Assembly: GCF_023716945.1 (NCBI RefSeq) | Contig: NZ_JAMQQF010000021.1 | Span: forward strand, 1-33,270 | Direction of reading: 5' to 3' | DNA from: Frankia sp. AiPs1 | Lineage (GTDB): Bacteria; Actinomycetota; Actinomycetes; Frankiales; Frankiaceae | DNA length: 33,270 bases | Shown here: positions 9,397 through 17,492 of the stretch, one piece after another | How the letters are laid out: the number at the start of each line of letters is the position of its first letter | Position numbering within the stretch: position 1 is the stretch's first letter | Position numbers and translations under genes: made by a program | The notes under the pieces: model-generated | Told to the model about the DNA's origin: nothing | The model's database searches: none | Seen by the model: only the letters and a program-made list of their open reading frames with translations

Positions 9397-9428
9397 TCGA
9401 GTGTCTCTCAACCCACTCGCATTAGTTT
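9397..9428 (+). promoter_or_regulatory. SARP-type operator and promoter of the SnoaL-like gene
   Basis: TCGAGTG (9397-9403) and TCAACCC (9408-9414) are spaced 11 bp start to start. A good -10, TAGTTT (9423-9428), begins exactly 8 bp after the second heptamer. It faces the plus-strand gene at 9480, giving a leader of about 45 nt. The CTCGAAACG block at 9342-9350 and its reverse complement at 9393-9401 form an inverted pair, so the two divergent promoters carry mirrored operators. Confidence 0.65.
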
Positions 9429-9479
9429 CGGCGCAGCCCGGACCGCGGCCCGGCCGCGGGTCATCAGGAGAGGAAGCCG

Positions 9480-9914
9480 ATGTCCGCCACCGCGATCAGC
9501 ACCGATGTCTACACGCAGGTTCAGCAGTTCTACGCCCGGCAGATGCACGCGCTCGATGCCTGCCGCTTCGACGAGTATGCGGCCACCTTCACCGAGGACG
9601 GCGAGTTCAGCCACACGCCGGGGCGGCCCGCAGCCCACACCCGGGACGGCATCGCACGCGAGCTGCGGGCTTTCCACGAGGAGCGTTTCGCCACCGAGCC
9701 GGTGCAGCGCCGCCACTGGTTCAACATGATCCACCTGATCGAGGCCCCGGACGGGAGCCTGCGGTCTACCTTCTACGTGCTCGTGGTGACCAGCCGTCCC
9801 GGTGAGCGCCAGCCCGAGATCGCGCCCAGTTGCGTTGTCCACGACGTGCTGATCCGCGCGGACGGCGGGCTACTCAACCGCTCCCGGCGGGTCGAGCACG
9901 ACTACCTGCCGTGA
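9480..9914 (+). CDS. SnoaL/NTF2-like protein (possibly ActVI-ORFA-like)
   Basis: 144 residues with the NTF2/SnoaL-like pattern: a helical start (VQQFYARQMHALDACRFDEYAATFTEDGEFSH) and a beta-rich second half ending RRVEHDYLP. Small proteins of this fold serve as cyclases, hydroxylase helpers or steric chaperones in aromatic polyketide pathways; ActVI-ORFA of the actinorhodin cluster is a candidate relative. No catalytic residue can be assigned confidently. ATG at 9480 follows AGGAGAGGAAG. It is divergent from the polyketide operon and has its own SARP-type promoter. The next gene has a separate SoxR promoter, so this one may be monocistronic or may read through. Confidence 0.75.
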   Translation: MSATAISTDVYTQVQQFYARQMHALDACRFDEYAATFTEDGEFSHTPGRPAAHTRDGIARELRAFHEERFATEPVQRRHWFNMIHLIEAPDGSLRSTFYVLVVTSRPGERQPEIAPSCVVHDVLIRADGGLLNRSRRVEHDYLP

Positions 9915-9935
9915 GCCAAGCGTCCGGTGGGGAGC

Positions 9936-9966
9936 TTGACCTCAAGCGCACTTGAGATTGCAGGCT
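9936..9966 (+). promoter_or_regulatory. SoxR box in a 19-bp-spacer promoter (quinone oxidoreductase/frnE)
   Basis: The palindrome CCTCAAGCGCACTTGAGA (9940-9957) differs from the classical soxS box CCTCAAGTTAACTTGAGG only in the central bases and the last base. It sits between a -35 TTGACC (9936-9941) and a weak -10 CAGGCT (9961-9966), with the 19-bp spacer typical of MerR-family activated promoters. The downstream gene begins at 10026. Confidence 0.87.
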
Positions 9967-10025
9967 GGTCCTGACGTCCCCGGCCCTGATGGGCCGGCGT
10001 CGAGATGTCTGGGGAGAGGAGATCC

Positions 10026-10940
10026 ATGCGGGCCGCGGCATTTTACACCTTCGGTGGTCCGGAGGTGCTACAGGTGGTCGAGGTTGCCACACCCGGAGCT
10101 GGGCCGGGAGAGGTTCGGGTCCGAGTCGAGGCGGCGGGCGTGCAAGGGTACGACTCGGCGGTACGGTCCGGCTGGACACCGCCGGGGCAGACCCTGCAGT
10201 TCCCGCAGATAGTCGGCAACGACTTCGCCGGTGTCGTCGACGAGATCGGCACGGGCGTCACAGACTTCCGGATCGGCGACGAGGTGCTCGGCTGGGCCAT
10301 GCTCGCCAGCTGTGCCGAGTACGTCGTCGTCCCTCCAGGGCAAGTCGTCTCCAAGCCGTCTGGGATGACCTGGCCGCAGGCGGGCACCCTGTCGGCGTCG
10401 GCGCAGACCGCACACACCGCGCTGGACGAACTGAAGGTCAGCGCCGGCGACACTCTGCTGATCCACGGCGCCTCCGGCGGCGTCGGAACGGTCGCGGTGC
10501 AGCTGGCCCTGGCCGCCGGCGCGACGGTGATCGGAACGGCCGGCCCGGCGAACCAGGACTACCTGCGCTCGCTGGGGGCCACACCGACCACCTACGGCGA
10601 CGGACTGGCCGACCGCGTGCGAGCCTTGGCACCCGGTGGTGTCGACGTCGCCCTGGACGCCGCGGGCGGCGCGGCCCTGGATGCCTGCCTCGAGGTGGTC
10701 GCCGACCGGAGCCGGATCGGCACCCTGGTGGATTTCGCCCGGGCGGACGAGCTCGGCGTACGATTCCTGCGCAGCCAGCGCTCAGGGCAGCGGCTACGGG
10801 CGATCACAGACCTGTACCGCGCCGGGCGACTGACACTGACCGTGTCGGAGGCCTTCCCGCTGGACCGGATCGCCGACGCGCACCGCCGGATCGACACCGG
10901 CCATGCCCGCGGCAAGACCGCCGTCCTGCTCAGGGGGTGA
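10026..10940 (+). CDS. Zinc-free MDR quinone oxidoreductase, predicted SoxR target
   Basis: 304-residue medium-chain dehydrogenase/reductase of the NADPH:quinone oxidoreductase type. A GroES-like N-terminal domain (AAAFYTFGGPEVLQVVEVATPG) is followed by a Rossmann domain with HGASGGVGTVAVQLA; there are no zinc-binding cysteines. ATG at 10026 is preferred over one 21 bp upstream because GGGGAGAGGAG lies directly before it. It could be an ActVI-ORF2-like pathway enoyl reductase. Its SoxR-box promoter instead suggests reduction of, or protection from, the quinone product, as SoxR targets in Streptomyces coelicolor include a quinone reductase. Its stop overlaps the next gene as GTGA. Confidence 0.88.
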   Translation: MRAAAFYTFGGPEVLQVVEVATPGAGPGEVRVRVEAAGVQGYDSAVRSGWTPPGQTLQFPQIVGNDFAGVVDEIGTGVTDFRIGDEVLGWAMLASCAEYVVVPPGQVVSKPSGMTWPQAGTLSASAQTAHTALDELKVSAGDTLLIHGASGGVGTVAVQLALAAGATVIGTAGPANQDYLRSLGATPTTYGDGLADRVRALAPGGVDVALDAAGGAALDACLEVVADRSRIGTLVDFARADELGVRFLRSQRSGQRLRAITDLYRAGRLTLTVSEAFPLDRIADAHRRIDTGHARGKTAVLLRG

Positions 10941-11584
10941 GCGGCGTGCTGATCGAGGTCTTCTACGACGTGCTGTGCCCCTGGTGCTACATCGGAAAGC
11001 ACCGGCTGCGGCGGGTCCTGACGGATTTTCCCGGCCGCGACGAGGTTCGACTGCGGTGGCGCAGCTATCAGCTGTCACCGGACGAGGGGCGCATCCCTGG
11101 CCCGACCGCCGCCGAGGCGATGGCCACGTGGACCGCACCGGACCAGCTGCCCGGGCGGCTGGCCCTGATCGAGCAGCTCGGCACGGACCTGGGCTTGGCT
11201 ATCGACCTCGACAAAGCGCGTCCCGTCAACACTTTCGACGCGCATCGGCTGACCCATTTCGCGGCCGACCATGAGCGGGCCGACGCGCTCGTCGAGGCGC
11301 TGCTGCGGGCCTACCAGGCGGAGGGGCGGAACGTCGCCGACCACCTCGTCCTGCTGGAGTTGGCGCACGAGGTGGGCCTGCCCGAGGAGGAGACAGGCAC
11401 GGTGCTCGCCGGTGACCGGTACGCCGACGCCGTCATCGCCGATCAGCGCCGCGCCGCCAAGTTGCGGGTGAGCGGCGTGCCGACGCTCGTCGTCGACGGC
11501 GGCCCGCCGTTCTCGGGCATGCGGCCGCCGGAGATGGTCCGCGCCGAGTTGGACCGTGCCGCGGCGGCCTCCGGCGTCCGGTGA
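10937..11584 (+). CDS. FrnE-like DsbA-family oxidoreductase
   Basis: 215-residue thioredoxin-fold protein of the DsbA/FrnE family, named after a frenolicin-cluster protein. The redox motif CPWC is at residues 14-17 in YDVLCPWCYIGKHRL, and a cis-Pro loop is likely in VSGVPTLVVDG. There is no signal peptide, so it works in the cytoplasm. Its exact role in pyranonaphthoquinone pathways is not settled; thiol-disulfide or glutathione/mycothiol-type chemistry is likely. The start is taken as GTG at 10937, overlapping the preceding TGA; the GTG at 10946 is an alternative. It is co-transcribed with the quinone oxidoreductase and therefore probably under SoxR control. A strong hairpin follows. Confidence 0.9.
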   Translation: MSGVLIEVFYDVLCPWCYIGKHRLRRVLTDFPGRDEVRLRWRSYQLSPDEGRIPGPTAAEAMATWTAPDQLPGRLALIEQLGTDLGLAIDLDKARPVNTFDAHRLTHFAADHERADALVEALLRAYQAEGRNVADHLVLLELAHEVGLPEEETGTVLAGDRYADAVIADQRRAAKLRVSGVPTLVVDGGPPFSGMRPPEMVRAELDRAAAASGVR

Positions 11585-11598
11585 CCGATCCACCGCCG

Positions 11599-11631
11599 GG
11601 CGGGGCATCGCCGCATCGGCGATGCCCCGCC
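11599..11631. terminator. Bidirectional terminator hairpin between convergent genes
   Basis: A perfect 15-bp stem (GGCGGGGCATCGCCG, 11599-11613, pairing with 11617-11631) with a CAT loop lies between the convergent frnE-like and DUF6365-like genes. No U-tract follows, as is common in actinomycetes. Confidence 0.85.
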
Positions 11632-11666
11632 CTCGGGTGCCGCTTCCGGCGGTACTCCCGGACCGG

Positions 11667-12932
11667 TCAGAACGTGAGGCCGTGCACGCTCGCCACCTGG
11701 TGGAACGCCTCGATGGTAGCCGGCAACGCCGCCAGGGCACGGCGGTATCCGGCCCGCGCTTCGGCGAGCTCCGTACGAACGGACTCGTCGTACAACACGG
11801 CCTCCAAGGCCGTGCTGACGGACCCCTCGTCGAGGATCTCCGCGTGGGCCATCGTGTCCGCGAACGGGTTGCCGTTCCACGTCGGCCGGACGAGATCGTT
11901 CCACCGCATCGGCCAGGTTTGGTACGACGGCAGGGGCCCGGGATAGGCGTCCAGCCACGAGCGTACGGCGGGGCTGGGCTCCCCGATCGCAGCGTGCAGA
12001 CGTTCGACGCCGTTGTCGTCCGCCAAGTCGAAACCGTTGACGACGGCCACCCCGGACACATCGGCCCACACCGCCCGTTCCAGGGCGAACGACGGCAGCG
12101 AGAGCGCCAGAACGGCGTCCGCGGCGCCGAGCAGGTCGAGGTACTCCCGCGCGCCGTAGCGGGGCCGCCGGTGCAGCCGGCCCTCCGGAAGGCGGCCGAA
12201 GGCTCCGAAATCCGGGCCGGCGACGAGGAACTCGATGGTGGCCGGCAGCCGGGTGAGGTAGTGCAGCACCAGCTCCGGGATACGCGCCGCCAGTTCCCGG
12301 CTGGCCGGCCCGGCGCGGGTGAGCATGGTCTCCTGCCAGGGCAGGGTAGGGATCATCAGGAGCCGGGTGGCGCCGGACACCCCGAGCGCGCGCCGCACCC
12401 GGTCCCGGGCGGCGGCGGACGGCGGTGCGAGCGTCGTCGTGGCGCGGTAGGGCACGGCCGGATCCCCGAGTGCGCCGGTGAGCCGACCTGAGGGCACCGG
12501 CCGCAGCCGAGGCATGGACGCGATCCGGTCGCCGATCGGCGTGAGCCGACCCAGCAGCTCCACCTGCCGTTGGCCGGGACCCATGTCGTAGCAGTCCAGC
12601 GGAACGACCGGCAGATCGAAGGCGTCGATAAACCAGGGGTCCACCCGGTACGCCGTGTGGCAGCTGGTCCAGTAGCCCATGAAGTCGCTGGGCACCAAGA
12701 TGTCCGGACGCCAGTCCCCGATCGCGCCGGCGACGACGGTGACCAAATCCGCCCCGGCTCCGGGATGGACGACCCGGTGCGGATAACCGGCCTCGCGCAG
12801 CTGATCGACGCTGTACGAGTCGATGAGGAAACAACTCTCGACGCCGGCCTCGCGGAGCTGGTCGGCAAGGTCCAGCCCCATGGCGGTCTCGTGCAGCGTC
12901 TTGGCGAGAAAGCTCAGGAACAACAGGCGCAC
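11667..12932 (-). CDS. GT-B-like protein, possibly DUF6365 family (putative glycosyltransferase)
   Basis: 421 residues with a glycosyltransferase B-like outline: N-terminal MRLLFLSFLAKTLHETAMGLD followed by alternating alpha/beta segments (DWRPDILVPSDFMGYW) and a second half with PATIEFLVAGPDFG and EYLDLLGAADAVLALSLPSFALER. It does not carry the classical GT1 donor signature (HGG-type) seen in the neighbouring glycosyltransferase. It resembles proteins annotated DUF6365; that assignment is from memory and not verified. The start is GTG at 12932 after GGAGGAAG. It ends an operon after the aminotransferase (gap 40 bp), so a role in making or transferring the amino sugar, or as an accessory protein to the upstream transferase, is inferred. 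Confidence 0.6.
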   Translation of the reverse strand: MRLLFLSFLAKTLHETAMGLDLADQLREAGVESCFLIDSYSVDQLREAGYPHRVVHPGAGADLVTVVAGAIGDWRPDILVPSDFMGYWTSCHTAYRVDPWFIDAFDLPVVPLDCYDMGPGQRQVELLGRLTPIGDRIASMPRLRPVPSGRLTGALGDPAVPYRATTTLAPPSAAARDRVRRALGVSGATRLLMIPTLPWQETMLTRAGPASRELAARIPELVLHYLTRLPATIEFLVAGPDFGAFGRLPEGRLHRRPRYGAREYLDLLGAADAVLALSLPSFALERAVWADVSGVAVVNGFDLADDNGVERLHAAIGEPSPAVRSWLDAYPGPLPSYQTWPMRWNDLVRPTWNGNPFADTMAHAEILDEGSVSTALEAVLYDESVRTELAEARAGYRRALAALPATIEAFHQVASVHGLTF

Positions 12933-12972
12933 GGCTTCCTCCGGCTGGGCTGGCGCGTGGCGACGGCGGCGG

Positions 12973-14109
12973 TCAGGAACGCGCGGCGACGGCGGTGGTC
13001 AGCCGGTCGACGATGAGGCTGACGTCGCTGTCGTCGAGACCGGGATGCAGCGGCAGGCAGAGCGTCTCGCGACCGGCCCGGTCTGCGCCGGGGAGGGTGA
13101 CGGGTCCGGCGCCGTAGGTCGACACCCGGTGCAGGGGGGCGTACCGGACGGTGGTGTAGATCCCCGCCGCGAGCAGATCCTGGGCGACGGCGTCGCGCAC
13201 CGCCGGATCCAGCCGGACCCAGTAGAAGTAGTACGACGACTCGTGGCCGGGCGGCAGCGCCGGCGGACGCCGTACGCCAGGGACACCGGCCAGTTCGCGG
13301 TCGTACCGCTCTACGATGTCACGGCGCCGCGCCACCATCCGCGGTAGGCGCTCCAACTGGACGGCGCCGATCGCCGCGGTCAGATCGTTGCCGATGAGAC
13401 GGCGGCCGATCTCCGGAACGGCCAGTTCCCACCAGCGCTGCGAGACGCCCGCGTACCGGAATCCGCTCGAGCGTTCGAGCCCGTGGTAGGCCAGGCGCCG
13501 GGCCCGCTTGGCGCGCCCCTCGTCGCGCACGTACAGCATGCCGCCGTCACCGGTCACGATGACCTTCATCGCGTCGAAGCTCCAGATCGCCAGATCACCG
13601 AAGGTACCGACGGCCCGGCCGCCGACCCGCGACGCCGGCGCGCAGGCGGCGTCCTCGAGGAGCGTGAGACCCTCTTCGCGGCAGTACTCCGCGATCTCGG
13701 TGACCCGGCCCGGATAGCCGCCGTAATGCAGCACGACGACCGCCCGGGTGCGGGGTGTGACGACCCGGCGCACGTCCTCGACCCCCGGGTTCTGGGTGCC
13801 GGGGTCGACATCGCAGAACACCGGGCGGGCGCCGGTCACCATGATGGCGTTGGCGGCGGAGACGAAGCTCGTCGACGGCAGCACGACCTCGTCGCCGGGG
13901 CCCAGGTTCAGCGTTTCCAGACCGAGAAACAGCCCCGCGGTACCCGAGTTGAGAAAAATCACCCGGTCGGCGGGTACGCCGAGATGAGCGGCGAAGGCCG
14001 CCTCGAAGGCCTCGGTACGGGGCCCGTGACCGAGCCATCTGCTGGAGAAGACGTCGCTGACCGCTTTCAGTTCGTCGTCGCCCACCTGGGGTTGGAAGAG
14101 GCTGATCAT
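12973..14109 (-). CDS. NDP-hexose aminotransferase (DegT/DnrJ/EryC1 family)
   Basis: 378-residue PLP-dependent sugar aminotransferase. The Schiff-base lysine is Lys182 in IWSFDAMKVIVTGDGG, with LEDAACAP carrying the PLP-contacting Asp and NSGTAGLFLGLETL near the phosphate site. It would transfer an amino group from Glu or Gln to a 3- or 4-keto dTDP-deoxysugar. Combined with the 3-dehydratase and 3-ketoreductase in this window, a 4-amino-2,3,4,6-tetradeoxyhexose (forosamine/tolyposamine type) is one possible product; a 3-amino sugar of angolosamine type is less easily reconciled with 3-deoxygenation. ATG at 14109 overlaps the upstream glycosyltransferase stop (ATGA) and has GGAGGG before it. 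Confidence 0.9.
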   Translation of the reverse strand: MISLFQPQVGDDELKAVSDVFSSRWLGHGPRTEAFEAAFAAHLGVPADRVIFLNSGTAGLFLGLETLNLGPGDEVVLPSTSFVSAANAIMVTGARPVFCDVDPGTQNPGVEDVRRVVTPRTRAVVVLHYGGYPGRVTEIAEYCREEGLTLLEDAACAPASRVGGRAVGTFGDLAIWSFDAMKVIVTGDGGMLYVRDEGRAKRARRLAYHGLERSSGFRYAGVSQRWWELAVPEIGRRLIGNDLTAAIGAVQLERLPRMVARRRDIVERYDRELAGVPGVRRPPALPPGHESSYYFYWVRLDPAVRDAVAQDLLAAGIYTTVRYAPLHRVSTYGAGPVTLPGADRAGRETLCLPLHPGLDDSDVSLIVDRLTTAVAARS

Positions 14110-15299
14110 CGGAGGCCCTCCGTTTCGTCAGACGTCGCGCCGGTCGAGGTCGGCCGCCGAGCACCGCTCCGAGGGCCGTAGCGCTGCTCCAGGACGCCGA
14201 CCACCTCCGCCGGCAGCGGCATGGCCGCCATCTCCACGGCGATCCTTGCGGCCCGGTCCCGGTAGCCGGAGTCGGCCATGATCTCCCGGCAGACGGCGGT
14301 GATGTGTTCGGCGGTGTCGTCGCCCGGCGCGATCATGCGCGCGGCACCGGCCGCGGTGAGTCGTTCGCTGTAATCCACGACATAGGGCAGGTACGGGATC
14401 AGCACCTGCGGCACGCCGTGGGCCAGCGCGCTCAGCACGGTGGTCCCGCCGGCGTGGCTGATGACGACGTCGCAGGTCGGCGCGACCACATCGAGGGGCA
14501 GCCAACCGGCGCGTACGTTGTCCGGCAGCGGGCCGAGGAGCTCGGCCATGTCGTCCGGCGCGGCGACCAGCAGTTCGACGTCCAGGTGCTCCACCTTCTT
14601 GACCAGTCCGGTCAGGACGTCGAGGTAGAAATCCGGGGTGATCCTGCTGCCCGCGGTGAGCAGGACCCGTGGCCGATCGCCCCGGGTGTACATCCACGGC
14701 TGCGTGGCCCGGGGCGTGGCGTAGGGGACGTACCGCATCAGCTGGGCCGGGAGCGCGTCGGCGGGCCGCAGACTCGGCGGGCAGATGTCGATGAACAGGT
14801 CTGGCCGGGGCATGTCGTAGAGGCCGAGCCGCTCCAGCTGCGGGCCGAGCTCCGCGGCCGCGGCGAGATCGATGGTGCGGGGCTCGCCCATGTCGACGGC
14901 GTGCTTCACGTACGGCACCCCGGCGTGGCTGGCCACCAGGGGCGCGGCGAAGGCCAGCACGCCGCCCACCACGAGGTCGGGCTGCCACGCGCGGGCGAAC
15001 TCCAGCAGCGCGTCCAGACACCAGGTGGCGTACCGGCCGAAGCACCGGCCGTTGAAGATGAAACGCTCATGCAGATCGGTGGGGATCGGCAGCCGGTTGC
15101 CGTCCTCGTCCTCAAGGGTCTGCAGCATCGATCGGGAGGTCACCGCCACCCCCGGCAGACCGGCGCCGGTGACCGTCGGCATGACGTCCTTGGGCCCCGC
15201 CATAACGACCTGGTGCCCCGCGTTGCGGGCGGTCTGCGCCAGCGGCACCAGGGAGAAGATGACGCCGGAGGACCCGCCGGCCACGAAGAGAATCTTCAT
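14106..15299 (-). CDS. Family 1 (GT-B) glycosyltransferase
   Basis: 397 residues starting MKILFVAGGSSGVIFSLVPLA, typical of antibiotic GT1 enzymes. The C-terminal donor-binding signature includes GWLPLDVVAPTCDVVISHAGGTTVLSALAHGVPQVLIP. It uses an NDP-deoxysugar and the polyketide aglycone as acceptor. The overall style resembles transferases of granaticin, medermycin and urdamycin pathways (for example GraORF14, Med-ORF8, UrdGT2), several of which form C-glycosides, but O- versus C-linkage cannot be read from sequence by eye. The ATG at 15299 is chosen because similarity begins there; an in-frame extension to 15440 would cover the promoter repeats. First gene of a three-gene minus-strand operon. 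Confidence 0.9.
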   Translation of the reverse strand: MKILFVAGGSSGVIFSLVPLAQTARNAGHQVVMAGPKDVMPTVTGAGLPGVAVTSRSMLQTLEDEDGNRLPIPTDLHERFIFNGRCFGRYATWCLDALLEFARAWQPDLVVGGVLAFAAPLVASHAGVPYVKHAVDMGEPRTIDLAAAAELGPQLERLGLYDMPRPDLFIDICPPSLRPADALPAQLMRYVPYATPRATQPWMYTRGDRPRVLLTAGSRITPDFYLDVLTGLVKKVEHLDVELLVAAPDDMAELLGPLPDNVRAGWLPLDVVAPTCDVVISHAGGTTVLSALAHGVPQVLIPYLPYVVDYSERLTAAGAARMIAPGDDTAEHITAVCREIMADSGYRDRAARIAVEMAAMPLPAEVVGVLEQRYGPRSGARRPTSTGATSDETEGLR

Positions 15300-15330
15300 C
15301 GCCCGACCGTAGCGGCGGCGGATAGAACAC

Positions 15331-15416
15331 CGCTCGACACCGGCTGGAACGCGCCGGTCGCTGGCCGGTCCGCTCGACCGCAATTCGAGCTGCCGTCGAC
15401 GCCGGGTTGCGACCAT
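15331..15416. promoter_or_regulatory. Bidirectional SARP-type operator between glycosyltransferase and methyltransferase
   Basis: Because TCGA is palindromic the block reads both ways. Plus strand: TCGACCG (15374), TCGAGCT (15385) and TCGACGC (15396), period 11 bp, with -10 GACCAT (15411-15416) exactly 8 bp after the last, facing the methyltransferase. Minus strand: TCGACGG (15393-15399), TCGAATT (15382-15388) and TCGAGCG (15371-15377), plus a second pair TCCAGCC (15342-15348) and TCGAGCG (15331-15337) nearer the glycosyltransferase. The minus-strand -10 is less clear. Confidence 0.75.
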
Positions 15417-15454
15417 CGCCCGACGAGGTACCGAGACCACGAAGGAGCGGGCAC

Positions 15455-16276
15455 ATGACGCAACCGGAGGCGCTGACCCCGGAAGAAGTGGGCGAGTTCT
15501 ACGACGACAGAGGCTGGCTGTACGAGATATTCATGGGCCACAACCTGCACATCGGCTACTGGGACGACGTCGATCCGGCCGCCGATCCGAAGGACCGGCT
15601 CACCGACGTGCTGATCGAACGGACCCGGGTACGCGCCGGCCAGCGGGTGCTCGACGTCGGGTGCGGCACCGGCCGGCCGACGATCCGACTGGCCGCAGCC
15701 ACCGGGGCCGAGGTCGTCGGCATCAACGTCAGCGCCGAGCAGGTGGCACAGGGCAAGGAGCTGGCTCGGGAGGCCGGGCTCGGCGACCGCGTCGGCTTCG
15801 AACTCGTCGACGCGGCGGAACTGCCGTACGACGATGGTTCCTTCGACGCGGTGTGGGCGGTCGAGTCGCTGATGTACCTGGGTGACCGGCCTGGGGCCCT
15901 GCGCGAGATCCACCGGGTGCTGGCTCCCGGTGGACGACTGGTGCTGGCGGACTACGTCGAGTCGGGGGAGCTGTCGGCTCGATGGCGGCGGGTTCTCACC
16001 GAGGGGTTCACCGTCGCCTCCCTACCCACGGCCGACGACTACCGCGACATGCTGCGCGTGGCGGACCTCGAGATCACGGACTTCGAGGACGCGACGCCGC
16101 ACCTGCGCCGCTCGGCACAGCGCATCGACCGGCTCGTGGCGGACAACTACCATCTCGTCGAGGAGCGTGGCGGCGCCGCCTTCGCCGAGCAGTTCAAGGC
16201 ATCCATCTCGGACATCGCCACGCTGGAGCGTGACCACCTCGGATACGTCATCGTCATCAGCTCGCGCTCCCGGTGA
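15455..16276 (+). CDS. SAM-dependent methyltransferase (UbiE/RebM-like)
   Basis: 273-residue class I methyltransferase. A family-typical opening (FYDDRGWLYEIFMGHNLHIGYWDD) precedes SAM motif I VLDVGCGTGRPTIRLA and the post-motif segments AAELPYDDGSFDAVWAVESL and VLAPGGRLVLADYVE. Relatives such as RebM O-methylate deoxysugars; others methylate polyketide aglycones. It is not of the DesVI/SpnS sugar N-dimethylation type as far as can be judged, so the amino group made by the aminotransferase may stay unmethylated or be methylated by another gene. ATG at 15455 follows GAAGGAGCGG. It has its own SARP-type promoter and its stop abuts the convergent MDR gene. Confidence 0.88.
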   Translation: MTQPEALTPEEVGEFYDDRGWLYEIFMGHNLHIGYWDDVDPAADPKDRLTDVLIERTRVRAGQRVLDVGCGTGRPTIRLAAATGAEVVGINVSAEQVAQGKELAREAGLGDRVGFELVDAAELPYDDGSFDAVWAVESLMYLGDRPGALREIHRVLAPGGRLVLADYVESGELSARWRRVLTEGFTVASLPTADDYRDMLRVADLEITDFEDATPHLRRSAQRIDRLVADNYHLVEERGGAAFAEQFKASISDIATLERDHLGYVIVISSRSR

Positions 16277-17290
16277 TCAGCTGACGGTCAGAATGATCCG
16301 GCCGGTGTAGGCCCGGGACTCCATGATCTCGTGCGCCCGCGCCGCTTCGGCCAACGGGAGCACGGTGTGGATTTGCTGCCGCAACTCGCCGCCGACCAGC
16401 AGCTCGACCAGCCGTCGATGGTTGGCGAGGTACTCCTTCGGCCGTGCCGCGCGCCACGCCGACAGCGCGAAGCCGGTCACGAAGCGCATGCCGATCAGCG
16501 TCATCAGCGACACCGGCGGGACCGACCGTCCCCCGCCGGCGGAGCCGTAGAACACGAGACGGCCGAACGGCGCCAGCAGACCCACCTCCACCGGCAGCAG
16601 ATCGCCACCCACACCGTCCAGCACGACGTCGACGCCCTCCCCGTGGGTGGCCTCCCGTACGGTGTCCACCCAGCCGGGGTCGGTGTGGTCGACGACGACA
16701 TCGACACCCAGCGACTCGACGAACGCCCGTTTAGCGGTGGATCCGGCGGTGCCGATCACCTGCCCGGCCCCGGCCAGCCGGGCCAGTTGCACGCTCAGGT
16801 GCCCGATCCCGCCCGCAGCCGCCTGGACGAGGACCCGATCGCCGGGCCGCACCGGCGCGGTGTCCAACGTGCCCATGGCGATCGGACCGGTCCCGGGCAG
16901 CGCCGTCGCCAACACAGCGTCCAGGCCGTCCGGCACCGGTAGCAGTGTGTCCAGGGGAACCACCACCTTCTCCGCGTACCCGCCGTGCAGGGTGAAAGCG
17001 GCCACCCGGTCGCCGAGGCGTACCGTGCCGGTATCTGGGCCGGCCCCTGCGCCGGTCCCTGGGCCGGTGGCCGCCACCCGGCCGACGACGTCGCCGCCGA
17101 GCACGACCGGGAAGGACGGCTTCCACATCGGCGCAGGGAAGAGATCGCGCCGCATCTGGGTCTGGGCGAAGCCGACGCTGACCGCCTCGATGTCGATCAG
17201 CACCTCACCGCGGCCCGGGACGGGCTCGGGCGCCTCCGCCGGGCGCAGCACGCTCGGATCTCCGAACTCGTGGAAGCTGACGACCTTCAT
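16277..17290 (-). CDS. MDR-family enoyl reductase (ActVI-ORF2/ORF4-type candidate)
   Basis: 337-residue zinc-free medium-chain reductase: GroES-like domain from MKVVSFHEFGDPSVLRPAEAPEP, nucleotide-binding motif QAAAGGIGHLSVQLARLAGAG, and a Gly/Pro-rich loop near residues 94-106. In actinorhodin biosynthesis ActVI-ORF2 and ORF4 are MDR proteins tied to C-15 enoyl reduction and pyran tailoring. This gene shares a divergent SARP-type promoter with the ActVI-ORF1-like dehydrogenase, so it is the better candidate in the window for the pathway enoyl reductase; the other MDR gene (10026) is SoxR-linked. ATG at 17290 follows GGAGGAG. Its stop immediately abuts the convergent methyltransferase stop with no intergenic base. 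Confidence 0.85.
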   Translation of the reverse strand: MKVVSFHEFGDPSVLRPAEAPEPVPGRGEVLIDIEAVSVGFAQTQMRRDLFPAPMWKPSFPVVLGGDVVGRVAATGPGTGAGAGPDTGTVRLGDRVAAFTLHGGYAEKVVVPLDTLLPVPDGLDAVLATALPGTGPIAMGTLDTAPVRPGDRVLVQAAAGGIGHLSVQLARLAGAGQVIGTAGSTAKRAFVESLGVDVVVDHTDPGWVDTVREATHGEGVDVVLDGVGGDLLPVEVGLLAPFGRLVFYGSAGGGRSVPPVSLMTLIGMRFVTGFALSAWRAARPKEYLANHRRLVELLVGGELRQQIHTVLPLAEAARAHEIMESRAYTGRIILTVS

Positions 17291-17345
17291 TTCTCCTCCA
17301 GCAGGGTGTGCGCGGTGCCTGCCGAGTGGCCGGCCCTCGACCGGC

Positions 17346-17391
17346 AGCATCGCCGGAGGGCCTCGAATCCGCGTCGAGCGTTCATCGACGG
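17346..17391. promoter_or_regulatory. Bidirectional SARP-type operator between enoyl reductase and hydroxyacyl dehydrogenase
   Basis: Plus strand: TCGAATC (17363), TCGAGCG (17374) and TCGACGG (17385), three heptamers at exactly 11-bp steps, facing the gene at 17493. Minus strand: TCGATGA (17382-17388), TCGACGC (17371-17377) and TCGAGGC (17360-17366), followed after exactly 8 bp by -10 GATGCT (17346-17351), giving a leader of about 49 nt for the enoyl reductase. No convincing -10 lies 8 bp away on the plus side. Confidence 0.78.
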
Positions 17392-17492
17392 ATTCCTGGC
17401 GGCCTCGTCGATCGTGGTTCGGCCGGCTCCCGAGCCGCTTCCGGCACTGTGCGCGCGGGAACACCACGTCGTCTCGAAGGGAGCACGGGACC

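Noticed and set aside
16647-17492. Long plus-strand N-terminal extension of the hydroxyacyl dehydrogenase
   Set aside because: It overlaps the MDR gene on the other strand and the divergent SARP promoter; family similarity starts at 17493.
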